Assembly (NCBI RefSeq): GCF_947179515.1
Contig: NC_067495.1
Span: forward strand, 62,637,627-62,701,626
Source of the DNA: Apodemus sylvaticus
Lineage: Eukaryota; Chordata; Mammalia; Rodentia; Muridae
DNA: 64,000 bases
Reading direction: 5' to 3'
Shown: positions 8,198 through 19,465 of the stretch, piece after piece
How the letters are laid out: every line of letters begins with the position of its first letter
Numbering within the stretch: the stretch's first letter is position 1
Program-made: the position numbers and the translations under genes
Notes under the pieces: model-generated
What the model was told of the DNA's origin: nothing
Seen by the model: the letters and a program-made list of their open reading frames with translations, nothing else
Databases searched by the model: none

Positions 8198-10810
8198 TCT
8201 AGTTATGTTTCATAAGACTGGAGAGCTATTGTTTCTCAGTAGCCCATGGACTTTCTGTGAGAAATATGCTTTATGGCATTTTTTGCAATTATTTTGGCTT
8301 GACTGCAGTCAGTGAGATCTACAGCAGAACCCTCCCCCCCCTTTGTTAGATATCTCTGCCTCTCGATATTTCAACATTGTGGCAACCCTGGCTGCAAACT
8401 GTAAAGGACAGCTGGTTTATTTTTGCTTGCAGTTATAGTCCAAGCATGTTATAACCCTGCATAGGATGAAAAACAGGGAAACTGCACCTCTTGACTTACA
8501 GCCAGTTTGTCACGAGATGAGATGTTCTTGCTTAGAAGAATGGGACATGGCCTCTGGGGCTGGATGGAGCTTAGGGGATCGAGGGAGACTTGAGACACAC
8601 TTTGCCAGGACTGATTTTGTCTTTGTCTTGCCATCCACAGAAGGTCTTGGGACAGTCGGTTGACAGAGGGGTTTGGTGGTGGGAAACAAACCTACTTTCT
8701 TTAACTTCTTTCTTCACTTCCGTTTTCTCTTTAAATACCACGAAATTCTTGGTCTGCTTCATGGTATTTTCATTTGTTGAAAACATCTTCTCTGGAAATT
8801 TGAACACCAAAATGTCCACTAGAATTTCCTCTCCTTTAGAAACAAGAAATTGAATCTTCTACACTTCAGACACACGAACAGCTAAAGTGACAAAAGCATC
8901 AGGATGTGAGGCTAGGAGAGGACTATAGGTCTTAAGTTATGGCTTCTGGGTTCACATTTGACCCAGATGAAGGTGATCAGGTTTCAGAAGAGTGGCATCT
9001 TGGCATCATCTGTCCCTGTCTGTACCTCTCTGCCTTGGGCAGAGTCTGTTTCCACTATATGAACTAAAAACTCAGTCATTAAACTATTGTGAGCCTCATA
9101 GCACTTGACAGTCGAGTCTTAGGAAGGGGAGAGTCACCCAGATGAATCAAGACTCTTAGTAGTATGGGCTTCAAATTAGATCAGTCATTGGTTGGCCTCT
9201 CCCACAAGTTCTGTGCCACCATTGCCCCAGCACATCTTGCATCAGCAATCTGTCCAGATTGTAGTTCGAAGGTTGAGTGTTAAGAGGATTTTAGAGCCTC
9301 CACATATGTAATTCTAAATGAAAAGGGTAGAGCCTTCAAATAAAACATTAGCCCTTTAAAATGACTCAATGACCACTTGTATGTTGAAATTAAAATAGTT
9401 TCTTACTAGATTCCCTTTTCTTCCTTTCCTCTCTCTTTTGTGTTCCTATTGTTTGTGATCTACAAATCACAATGTGGCACTGGCCGAGTCACAGAAAAAG
9501 TCAATGACAGAAGTGGCTTCTGGCATTCTAAACCAGTGTTCTGACCTCTGCCATGACATTGTGTTCCAAGTCAGTTCACTGAGAGGCCCTGCTCTGGCAT
9601 TTTCTTTAGCTGGAATTTGTCCAGGATAAGGAATGACTCCCGATCCCCTTTGCTCCCCAAAGGGATCTCTGTCCTTTAAAGAACAGCCCCCCCCACCCCA
9701 TGGTTGGAAGGCAAACTGGATCTGGAGAGGAAGGATGCCTGATCCTGCATGGCACAGAGCAGGTGGGAGGCAATCAACGCCCTGGTTAAACCTTTCAGTT
9801 TGGAGTGAGGTTTGCTCTGGAGAAATGATCTTCAGATGGGAAATGGTAGTTAGCCTCGGACACACTGGATTCTGAAGCTCACCTTTCTACCAGGGTTTTT
9901 GTTTGTTTGTTTTGTTTTCCTGATCAGTTTGTTGTTTTTATGCTGGCTAGTCACCTTTTGAGATTGCAGTTCAGTTATGAGTATAAGGCTACATCTTGAC
10001 TATTTTCTGTTGCTGCAGTAGATAGAGCTTAGTTGGCATTTCAAAAAGCTTGTTTATTAAAAACCAAGGGGAACAAGAAAGTCAAATGATTGCCAGAAAT
10101 GCATTTAGCATACATGTTTCCAAGGAGTGGATTGCTTATCCTTCTGTGCATGAGTAGCTTAACAGGCTTACTGGCTTTGCTGTTCTATGCTCTTTCAGAG
10201 GCCCAAATTCCTCTTTTCTTGAAATTATTACTTTGCAGCTTTAAAGAGCAGGCATAACTTTGTTTTGGTTCTTAATGTTGTGCTGGATTCTAGAGACTGG
10301 CAGGCAAGTAAACTGCGTCTCCCCCTTCACAGTGCTCCTGGTCTGTAGGGCTGGGCAGCATCTCTGTTCCACACTATGTCAGCACCGGACCTCGAGTGGA
10401 AGAGAGAAAAAAATAACCAGTCTTCTGAAAGCTGAAGAAGAGAGCTAACAAATAGAACCAAGATCTCAGCTCACACCCCAGGGAGTTCTTCAATTCAGTC
10501 TGGTTTGGGGCTCAAAAATGGAATTAGGCTTCCAGAGTCCTCCATGGTAACAATTAAACCCAACCACAATAGAATGCTATCAACAATTTTTGAATTAATT
10601 TGTATTTTTAGGCATGAGACATTTTATGTTCAAGCATATGAAGAATAGTTGACTATTCAGCAAATAGCCAATGCTTAGTGCGTCTGTAGGTCATCATGAA
10701 CCTTCTGGGATAGCATCTCCTTCTAGATGTGTTCTGCTCCTTCTGCTCCTAGTTGGGAATGACAAAGCTTATGTTCTTGGTTCAAACAAGAAATAAGCTC
10801 TTTGCATAAG
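8198..10810. other. Nhsl2: Mostly unique intron sequence
   Basis: No recognised transposon over about 2.6 kb apart from small simple runs: C-runs at about 8333 and 9687, and (GTTT)n at about 9899-9922. No exon-like open frame. Confidence 0.45.
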
Positions 10811-10997
<187 letters not shown>

Positions 10998-11004
10998 TCC
11001 TCTT

Positions 11005-11418
11005 GCTTGTTTTGTTTTAAAATAATTTATTCTTTGAGATTATAATATAATTACATAACTTCCCCCTTCCCCTTCCTCCTTCTAAACCCTCTCATATACC
11101 CCTCCTTGCTCTCTTTCAAATTTAAGGTCTCTTTTTTTCATTAGCTGTTCTAAATATAACCTGCTCAGTCTGTATACTGCTGCTTGTGTGTATGCTTTCA
11201 GGGCTGGGATTGCAGAGCCAATTCATGGCTCTTCCCTGGCGAAGACTGTTTCTCCCACTCTCAGCATCCCTTAGTCACCTCTACCTTTTTGTGTAGGATT
11301 GGGGCCTCCTAGCTTTCCTTCTTTTGTGTAAGCATGTTTATTGTTTATTGGTCTCATCCTTGTTCAGCCTCATGCTTAGGCAGTCGTTTTGTTTAGTGGT
11401 AAGACTTTAGGATGTTTT
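11005..11418 (-). mobile_element. L1 (Lx-type) 3' UTR fragment, antisense
   Basis: The T-rich tail complement is on the left. The order 'ctaaatataacctgctcag', 'ttcagggctgg', 'gctcttccctggcgaagact', 'ctctcagcatccc', 'catccttgttcagcc' and 'cttaggcagtc' is that of a rodent Lx 3' UTR read backwards. 5'-truncated, no coding capacity. Confidence 0.75.
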
Positions 11419-11475
11419 GTTTAGGTTTGGAGACAGGGTCTTTCATTGGCCTAGTCTTGCCTACTGAACTATCAT
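11419..11475 (-). repeat. RSINE1/B4 remnant
   Basis: 'ggagacagggtctttcattggcctag' resembles the B1-like part of RSINE1 on the minus strand. Short, so tentative. Confidence 0.35.
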
Positions 11476-11480
11476 CTCCT

Positions 11481-11669
11481 TGGTTTACTGTTTTTGTTTG
11501 TTTGTTTGTTTTTTTTTTTTTTCAAGACAGGGTTTCTCTGTATAGCCCTGGCTGTCCTGGAACTCACTCTGTAGACCAGGCTGGCCTCAAACTCAGAAAT
11601 CTGCCTGCCTCTGCCTCCCAAGTGCCGGGATTACAGGTGTGTGCCACCACCGCCCGGCTCTGGTTTACT
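11481..11669 (-). mobile_element. B1 SINE (Mus type) with target-site duplication
   Basis: A full-length reverse B1 (T-tail, 'gagacagggtttctctg', 'aactcagaaatctgcctgcc', ending in 'accaccgcccggc') lies at 11491-11660. TGGTTTACT flanks it at 11481-11489 and 11661-11669. The 'aaatctgcc' box complements the Mus-type 'ggcagattt'. Confidence 0.9.
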
Positions 11670-11757
11670 TTGAATTAACCCATTAATGAACTTGGTAAAG
11701 TTGGGAACTGAACACATAGCTTTCATTCATGATAGGCAAGTGGTATATTCCTGGCTC

Positions 11758-11929
11758 TTAAGTTTTATTTTCTTTATTATTGTGTTTGCATGTATGATGT
11801 TTATGTGGTCAGAGGACACCTTGTGGAAGGTGGTATTCTCTTTCCACCATGTAGGTTCTGGGGCTTAAACTCAAATTACCAGGTTTATATGGCAAATGCC
11901 TTTACCCACTGAGACATCTTGCTGGCCTT
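11758..11929 (-). repeat. B2-superfamily SINE (B3A-like)
   Basis: 'ttatgtggtcagaggacac', 'attctctttccaccatgta', 'aatgcctttacccactgag' and 'acatcttgctggcc' are the reverse complement of the tRNA-like head and body. Diverged. Confidence 0.7.
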
Positions 11930-11934
11930 ATTAT

Positions 11935-12495
11935 ATAAAAAATATTAGATAAGAGTGTGATAATTCACTTCATGTGTATAATGTGTAATGATAAAAATTA
12001 GGGTAGTTAACATTTCCATCTCTTTACCCATTTAAAATATTTATTAGTACATAATAATTATATATATATTTATATACTATGATTTGGCATGTACTGATCA
12101 AATCAAGGTTTTTGTTTCTCTCTCTATCCTTAGTCTGTGTTTGGAGACTTCAAGAGTCTCTCTCCTGGATATTTATAAAAATACACATATAAAGGGTTCT
12201 TGTGAACTGTACTCACCCCTCTGTGTTGAAGAACATTAGAACTTAATCCTTGTAGCTGCCTGTATTTTCGTGTATATTACCCAATTTCCCTGTAAAATTC
12301 CTGCCCCATCATTTCCACTCCCTGGTAATCACTGCTTTACATTTAGCACATTTTTAAAAAAACTTGTCCATCTGAGTGAGAACATGCATTACTTGTCTTT
12401 CTGGGCTTGGCTTATTTCACTCAGGATAATGCTCTCTGATCCCATGTCCTTGCTGCAAATGATAGTGCACAGAGGGTGGCAGCAGTCTAATGGGC
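11935..12495 (-). mobile_element. Ancient L1M fragment, antisense
   Basis: AT-rich 3' UTR complement, then 'ccctggtaatcactgcttta', then 'tgagtgagaacatgcatta', 'gtctttctgggcttggctta' and 'tgcaaatgatag'. These are the reverse complement of the L1 ORF2 end and L1M 3' UTR. Highly diverged, non-coding. Confidence 0.75.
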
Positions 12496-13469
12496 AAGAC
12501 TACTTTGATAATGCCACTGTCAGGTGTGGCGAGTAAGCATTGGTATAAATAGCTTACAGCAAGGCGTATGTGTGATGGGTGATGGGGCTGGGCGTCCAGG
12601 AGATATACTGGATACCAGGCCTTTAACTTGAAAAGTTTGTGCGCTCAAACAGCTTTCCATCTTTCCTTCCTACCTTTCCAACTGCTCCCCTATCTGGAAA
12701 TTATAAGCGCCTCAATAAAGTGCAAGTTCTTTGAGGGTATGGATTCTTGTGTGTTCACTGCCGTTTGTTTCTCCAGCTCCTAAGTCAGGATTTGGCACCT
12801 AGGGCATTTTACTAGGTACTGTAGCGGTCAAGATGAATTCCTTCCTTCCTCTTTTCTAGCCTAGGTTGGCCCACCCTGTGATGGTTTCTGGGTAGGTGGA
12901 GATGAAGTAGAATGCTGGTCCCCGGTCCATTGGAAGGAAGAATCCCACTGCTGTGCAGATGAACGAAGGCTCTGGGAAAGGTGGAAGAGACACACCAGAC
13001 TCAGTGCAGAGATGTGTCCAGGAGGATGAGATGTCTGTGTCTGAAGGGCAGTGTGCATCATTATGATAGGGGAAGAGGACAGTGGAGATTTCTAGTTCAG
13101 GAAGTTATCTAAGCTAGTATAGGAATGTGAGAGGGAGCTGATGTGGGGAGAGGATTAGCTCGAGAGATTCAGGAGAGAGCACAAGGCTCCACTGCACTTT
13201 GAGGCAGATGAGGCTGAGCCAGATTGTCCCCCTCCCTGTACCCACCTCCAGCCCCAAAAGTCTCTAGCAGGAGGGACCCTAAGAAAGAGAAAGAAAAGAG
13301 TCTACCTGCTTGTGTGTCCCTGGCCCTTGAGACTGAAATCTATTATTCATGCCAGGTTTGCTGTGAGTGGGGGATGTATCACTTTTTTCCCTAAAGAACA
13401 CAGATTCTTTGGAGCGATCAGCATGTTCTCTATGGGAAAATGAGAAAGAAATAGTTGTCTTCCCTTTTT
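12496..13469. other. Nhsl2: Unique intron sequence
   Basis: Nothing recognisable beyond short purine-rich stretches (about 13270-13300). No exon-like features. Confidence 0.45.
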
Positions 13470-13535
13470 ATTTTGTGGGAATTGAACTGATTTAAGGCCT
13501 ACCTCGTGCTCGACAGGCACTCCACACTACATCCT
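13470..13535 (-). repeat. ID-like SINE head fragment
   Basis: 'gggaattgaactgatttaagg' and 'cgacaggcactccac' match the complement of the ID B-box/A-box segment. Diverged. Confidence 0.4.
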
Positions 13536-14084
13536 AGTCTAAACAAAAGCATCTCTCCCTTTGGAAAACGAATTCAAAGGAAGGATGGGTTTTTAAGATC
13601 CATTACTTTTTTTTTCCCTCCTTTGAGCAGATTCCTTTGCTGCTGAGAGCCGTGTAATTATCCTCCTGACAATTTATAGTCTGATTCCTCAGTATAAGCA
13701 AAGTACCAAACAAATTATTCTCCCCAATTGGGAGGCTGTGTGGCGACTGAGGCCTCCTAATATTCCTATCCTCAGGGGCTCCCTTCCCTTGCAGGAGGTA
13801 GCACTCCAGAGCTGCTGGCAAGATGGCTTTGTTCTTTATGATGTGTCTCTTCTGACCTGGCTATTCCATTTCAGGGTCTTATGCTAAAGAAAAATCAGAT
13901 ATTGTACCAGGAGATTTACAAGGATCTTTGCCACATAGTTTGGTTTTTGTGTTAACCCCAGAAATGAAAGTAACCTAAATATTCACTAACAGTGGAGTGG
14001 CTATGCCAGTTTTGTTAGGTCTATGATAGACGGGATAAAATAGTATACAGCTTTGAAGAACCATACTGTGAACAAATATGTCTT

Positions 14085-14225
14085 AGTTGACTGATGTTCT
14101 GAGACACAGTTCTTTATGTATAAAATGGGGTTAATATTACCTATTTCAGGGGGTTATTTCCAGGGCCTAATAATGTGTATAACATGCTTGGTGCATATCT
14201 CACTATCACACATACCATCACCAGA
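14085..14225 (+). repeat. MIR element
   Basis: 'tataaaatggggttaatatta' followed by 'cctatttcagggggtta' follows the MIR pattern of 'cttcatctgtaaaatgggga' and the region after it. Diverged. Confidence 0.5.
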
Positions 14226-14261
14226 TACTACCCAGAAAGGTGCCATTCTTTGAAGTCATTA

Positions 14262-14385
14262 TTTACTTATTTGGTTTTGAACTAGGATCTCACAACATTG
14301 CCTAGGCTGGCATGAAATTTTTTGTCCTTCTGCCTCTGCCGCGTGAGTGCTGGAATTACACGCGTTTGCCACCATGTCTGGCTGC
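14262..14385 (-). repeat. Old B1 SINE
   Basis: 'gaactaggatctcacaa', 'cctaggctggcatgaa', 'tctgcctctgcc', 'gagtgctggaattaca' and 'gccaccatgtctggct' are a reverse B1 with many substitutions. Confidence 0.75.
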
Positions 14386-15329
14386 TTTGAAGGCTTTTGA
14401 AACTCCTAGATGGAGATCCTGTGTGTTATAAGAAAAATGTTTCCTAGACAGCTCCAAATTACAGCCATTCTCCTCTAGAACTTGAGGAGAAATCTCATGT
14501 ACGCATCTCACTTTTGAGGTTGTCACTTTTGAGGTTGTCAGCTTATCTCTCCCTGCCCTGGGATTTTGTTTCCGTTTGAGTCCTTCCTTCATTCTCCTGC
14601 CACTGAATTTGTTCCCCACCTCACTGCCAATCAACGGTCGAGATCATCCTTTGTAATTGAAGCAGGCTCTCTATTGAGAATGCTGGCAGCCTTGGGATGT
14701 TTATTGGTATAGATTGATGCCTGTTGACCTCAGACCCAGCCAGACTAGGACCCTGGATGTGCATTAACACAGCAGCAGAGGGTAGATTCTGGTCCACCAG
14801 TCTAGTAGCTGCCTTTGCAAGTGTCTTCTTAGCTCTGTTCTAGTATCCTGGTATGGGGAGGGGCATGGGTCCTGGCTTGGCTCACCAGTTTTGCAGAATC
14901 AACTTGGCTAAGGGATGAAGAAGTTGTTTTTTTGTTTTTTGTTTTTTTTTTCTCACATAACATACTGAGCAGTTTGCCTGAAGGTCCAACAGGTCTATCT
15001 TTCACCAGGATATGGAGTAGCTCCCAATCTCACAGCCAAGCAGCCTTGAGGTCACAGGAACTCCTTGGTATTGTCTACAAGGTGCCCAAAGCACTAGGCA
15101 ACTCTGTCATCTCCCTGGACATGACCCACTTATAACCAGAAGTTCTAAGGAACAGTGGTCAGGAACCAGTATGTTTTAAAGTTTCCCAATGGTCGTACTG
15201 TGCAGCTAGGGTTGAAGACTTGCATTAGAGATGGCTAAGATGGATGTCACCAAGCCAGAGTTTCCGGACCTATTTGACCACACAATCTTCTTCTTCCTTC
15301 AGCTCTTTTTCCTTTTCTTTCTTCCCTCT
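14386..15329. other. Nhsl2: Mostly unique intron sequence
   Basis: Contains a 15-bp tandem duplication CACTTTTGAGGTTGT at 14509-14523 and 14524-14538, and a T-rich run at about 14923-14951. No genes recognised. Confidence 0.45.
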
Positions 15330-15657
15330 TGCTCTGCTCGGTGATATTTTATGCACGGACCGGTGAGCTACATCCCCAGTGCTTCATTATAGTATTTTAT
15401 GTGTTATATTTGTGGATAATAAGCATGAAGTTTAATGTAAACTTAGGTTAAAATAGGGGACAAAATTGTCACATGTATGAATTAATCACAAACACTCATG
15501 CCTCCAAAGTTGAGTAATATACTTTTTAATTTTATAAGTGAAGGAAGATAATTAGAAAAATTTACTTCATCAGTAAAAAGAGTATATGCAAAGTATATGC
15601 AAAGTATAGCAAAGGAAAAAGATTTTTCATCTTATGTTGCTTTGCCCATGTTATCAA

Positions 15658-15879
15658 ATCCTTTAACATTTTATTTATTTATTTATTTATTTATTTTCTT
15701 TTGGTTTTTTTTTTTTTTCTTTTTTCGAGACAGGGTTTCTCTGTGTAGCCCTGGCTGTCCTGGAACTCACTCTGTAGACCAGGCTGGCCTCGAACTCAGA
15801 AATCCGCCTGCCTCTGCCTCCCAAGAGCTGAGATTAAAGGTGTGTGCCACCACCGCCCAGCTTATCCTTTAACATTTTA
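15658..15879 (-). mobile_element. Young B1 SINE with perfect 16-bp TSD
   Basis: Left ATCCTTTAACATTTTA at 15658-15673 is repeated exactly at 15864-15879. Between them is a reverse B1 with a (TTTA)n/T-rich tail, 'cgagacagggtttctctgtg', 'cgaactcagaaatccgcctg' and a clean head. Little divergence, so a recent Mus-lineage insertion. Confidence 0.95.
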
Positions 15880-15996
15880 AATGAAGACGTTTTTCTTTAT
15901 GTTATAGGTACATAGTTTCCCATCTTATGACACTGGACTGGATCTCTACTTTCAATCAACTTTTCAACAAAATAGAAAGACCATGTTATGCATGGA

Positions 15997-16029
15997 TTTT
16001 TGGGAATCCAGACAAAGGATTCCCAAAAA
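15997..16029. repeat. Hairpin, 13-bp perfect stem, 7-nt loop
   Basis: TTTTTGGGAATCC (15997-16009), loop AGACAAA, then GGATTCCCAAAAA (16017-16029). It is outside recognised transposons. Confidence 0.85.
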
Positions 16030-16279
16030 GGACATTTTCATTTTACAGTTTCATGCTTCAAATTAGGCCAGGCCCGAAAGTACAGATCGAAGTGAAATGG
16101 TTGCCTCTGAATGCAAACAGGCGGTGGGCTCCATGCTTTCCTCATTTGGTGGTCAGACCATGAACATAGGTTATTGGATCATATGGCATAATAGAACAAC
16201 TCTGTAAACACGTTCAGTATTTTCAAACCATATACTCTTGAACAGATTCAATTTATCTTTTCCATGTTTTATTTTGTTT

Positions 16280-16420
16280 GGCTAGGGATTTTTGTTGTTG
16301 TATTTTTTTTTAAGACAGGGTCTCCTGTAGCCCAGGCTTATCTTGAACTTACTATATAGCTGAGGATGACCTACCTTCACCTGCTGCTATTACAGACATG
16401 CATCACTAAGCCCTGCTCAA
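16280..16420 (-). repeat. Old B1/PB1 SINE
   Basis: 'aagacagggtctcctgtagcc', 'caggcttatcttgaactta' and 'attacagacatgcatcac' form a diverged reverse B1. Confidence 0.7.
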
Positions 16421-18084
16421 CAGATGCAATTTAGAAGACAGAATAGTTGTCCTTTCTATCACGATACCAACAGAAATACTTTTAGAATGTGGATCCTGGC
16501 CAACAGCCACCAGAGGAAGAAGGAAGCCTGGTCCAATAGCATCTTCAATGTTAGTGGCTGTATTTGGGCTTCCTATTTGGAACCTCCTCTGTAGCTATTT
16601 TGGGGTCCCAAGACTTATTTGATTTTGTCAACAGCCACTGGAGAAATACTGGCACAAAGGGTATACGGGGGAGGGGGACACTTTTCGCATGCTCCTCTCA
16701 GCTATGATCAGAGAAGAGGTGCTAGAAAGAGAACCCCATAATTTGCCTCTCAAGCAGCCCCAAACCCTGGGGCTGAAGACAAGGCAGAAGGAAGGATCTC
16801 CAAAAGTATTCACCATGAGGAAATGGTGGCTGTTTAGAGAGACTGAGGCCCAGACTCACAGATAAAATAAGCATCTCACGCTGTACACACATCCCAAAGC
16901 ACTTCGTGATACTCTAGTCCTATGTATAATTCTTGTGCTTTCATCAGTTAAGATTTTCAATTTTCACCAGCAAAAACACACACTTTAAGTTTAAAAAAGA
17001 GGAAGGAATCTATTTATGAAAGTCGAGAAGTAGGTTTTAAGACACTGTTCCGCTCAAAGTGCTACAGGAAAGGTCCCTTCCTGAGATGTGGGAACAGTAC
17101 AGCTTGGTGAACAGAGCTGAGCTGGAAAGTAATTTTGCGAGGATTTGGGGGTAGTGAGATGTTGCCGTGTTCCAACTTCTGGACCAGATTACCTCTTGGA
17201 ATAACAGGTTACATAAATTTACTCCCCATTGTGAAGAAGCCCAGTGAAATCTTTTCCTTATAACTCCAAGTTAATGAAAACAGTAGGATTAGAGAACAAA
17301 CGTCGCCAGCTTGCATAGAGCTTTTGGATTTCATGCCTGGGGCTCCCAGACTACCTGAGGCATGTGAAGAGGAGGGAGGAGGAAAGGGTGCTGAATCCCT
17401 TTGTGGCAGGGAACAGTCCAGGTTCCAATAGGGGCTGCTAGCATCTGTGGCAGATAGGTGTCCCCTGTGAGTAGAGGGGTGGCCAAAACAGTGCCTCTTC
17501 TAGGTGGGCAACTTAGGGAGACATTCTTTCTTGTGAAACAACTTTTCGATATAACTATTAAACAATGGATCAGCATCTGGGAGGACCCAAGCTTAAAAGT
17601 TGCCTTCTCTATTACAACTAAAGAAAAGCTCCGTTCTTCCATGGGCACTCAGACAGGGCAACCAACTTCCCTGAGATTCTATTTTCAGGAGACCCCTATA
17701 GAACAACACTGTCAGGTTCTCTGAAGCACCAGAGACACAGAGATTGGTCCGAGATAGACCCCATTTGAGGAATTTCCAGACTAGTCCCTCCAACTCCTAT
17801 TCTATTTAACTAACCTGATCTACTACTGCCAGTTCTACTGCTGCCCATCCTGCCAGGCACAGTCATTTGGTTGTGGTAGACTGGCTGTCCCTCAGGTGCC
17901 CAGTTGTTGGCTGCAGTTTGAGGGGGCATCCGCCATTCCCCTGTCTGTGGCTCTACTCTCTAGAATGAACGATGAGGGAGGGCTACTTTGGGATACTGGA
18001 TGGGAAAATGCCACTATCATTTCTTCAAGATGGTTTAAAAACTTGACTGTGTTCTTTTGAAATGAGCTTCAAAGTGGGAGTTTA
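16421..18084. other. Nhsl2: Unique intron sequence
   Basis: About 1.65 kb without recognised transposons. Open frames at 17331-17793 overlap on both strands and show no protein-family signature. Confidence 0.45.
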
Positions 18085-18200
18085 GAGTGGGGTATGGTGG
18101 TGACTCATCATGCAATCTTAGCATTTGGGAAGGCTGAGGCAGGAGGATCAAGAGTTCCAGACCAGGCCCGGACTCTATAATAAGATACTTTCTTTAAAAT
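18085..18200 (+). repeat. Old B1/PB1 SINE
   Basis: 'gtatggtggtgactcatcatg', 'cttagcatttgggaaggctg' and 'aggcaggaggatcaagagtt' are a diverged sense B1 head. Confidence 0.65.
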
Positions 18201-18504
18201 GGCTGAGTATGGGCATAGCTGAGATATTTTCCCCTTTCATGTTCTTGTCCCTTAATAAAGGAAAGCAGTTTATCTCTAATCTGGTGATTTAGAGTTGGCT
18301 CCAAAGACTAATTCCTACCCTGATCGTCACACTAAGCCTGTGCTGGCTGGCCTCTGTGTCAGATATTGGTGATACTTAATTCTTTGCTTTTAAGAGTTGC
18401 CTTTAACTCTTGAGGAGATAGTGCAGGAAGCAGTGTTACTGCAGACAGCTAAGTCGTGTGGAAAGCACTGAGTACAGGGCCAGGGGAAGCTTCTATAGCT
18501 CTTT

Positions 18505-18609
18505 CCTCCTCCTCCTCCTCCTCCTCCTCCTCCTCCTCCTCCTCCTCCTCCTCCTCCTCCTCCTCCTCCTCCTCCTCTTCTTCTTCTTCTTCTTCTTCTT
18601 CTTCTTCTG
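18505..18609 (+). repeat. Compound microsatellite (CCT)n(CTT)n
   Basis: About 24 CCT units (18505-18577) switch to about 11 CTT units (to 18609). All-pyrimidine on the gene strand for more than 100 bases. It gives spurious poly-Ser and poly-Glu frames, which are not genes. Confidence 0.95.
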
Positions 18610-19465
18610 AACTTCTATTCATCCTTCCAGACTCACACTCAGCTCCTCCCAGCTCTCTCCAGCCTTCTGACTCCCTCTGCCGTGCCCGACTCCACTTTAT
18701 TGATGTGTGCAGCCGCACTTCCTCCAGGTGGGGGAAGATAGTCCAGGCAGAGGCTGCCAATATGTGTTGACCTTTCTCGAACCCACTTTTATTTCCTTCC
18801 CTTTACTACGTCTTGAATGCAATGCAACCTTCGTCGCAGGAACTTGGAAGAACACTCTGGTAACTCCTCTCTTCAGATGAGCCAGGAGCTGGAAGTCAGA
18901 GCAGTCTCTCCCTGGGGGAGGTAAATCTTGTCTTGATGCTGGTAGAGACTTGGACATAGCATGCAGCTGTTGAGCCCTTCAGATCCTGAGGGCTTGGAAT
19001 GAATTCCAAGTGTCTTCCGAGCCAGACTTTAGTCAAGTGGTTGTGGGTAGTGAGCCACAGACCTTTTGGGGAGGAAGAAGCCCCCGTTGTGATGCTTGTG
19101 AAGTCACTTGCTTTTGCTTATTTGGCCTCTGGTAGGAGCAGAGCCCTGGTATCAGCTCATAGAAGTAACTTTTAGTTCTGAGCCTCTATTTTTCCTGTCA
19201 GGAAGATCAGAAATACTCCTCCATGGAAAAAAGCTTTGGAAACAAAACCTCATGCCTGCAATGTTACATATTATCCTTGAGGAAAAGGACAGTGGCTGAC
19301 TCATCCATCTGTCTTCAACATCTAGTCTGAAAGTAGGGATGATGCAAGCATTTGTTGGCTGACTAATGGCTGCTTAGGAGATGGAGTTTTGTATTTTTTT
19401 TTAAAACTTTTGCTTACTAGCTAATAAATTCTCTGTATCAATTAATGGTTTCTCTTAGGCGAAGT
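18610..19465. other. Nhsl2: Unique intron sequence
   Basis: No recognised repeats or coding similarity. Confidence 0.45.

Noticed and set aside
18449..18770. Frames encoding poly-Glu or poly-Ser
   Set aside because: They are translations of the (CCT)n(CTT)n microsatellite.
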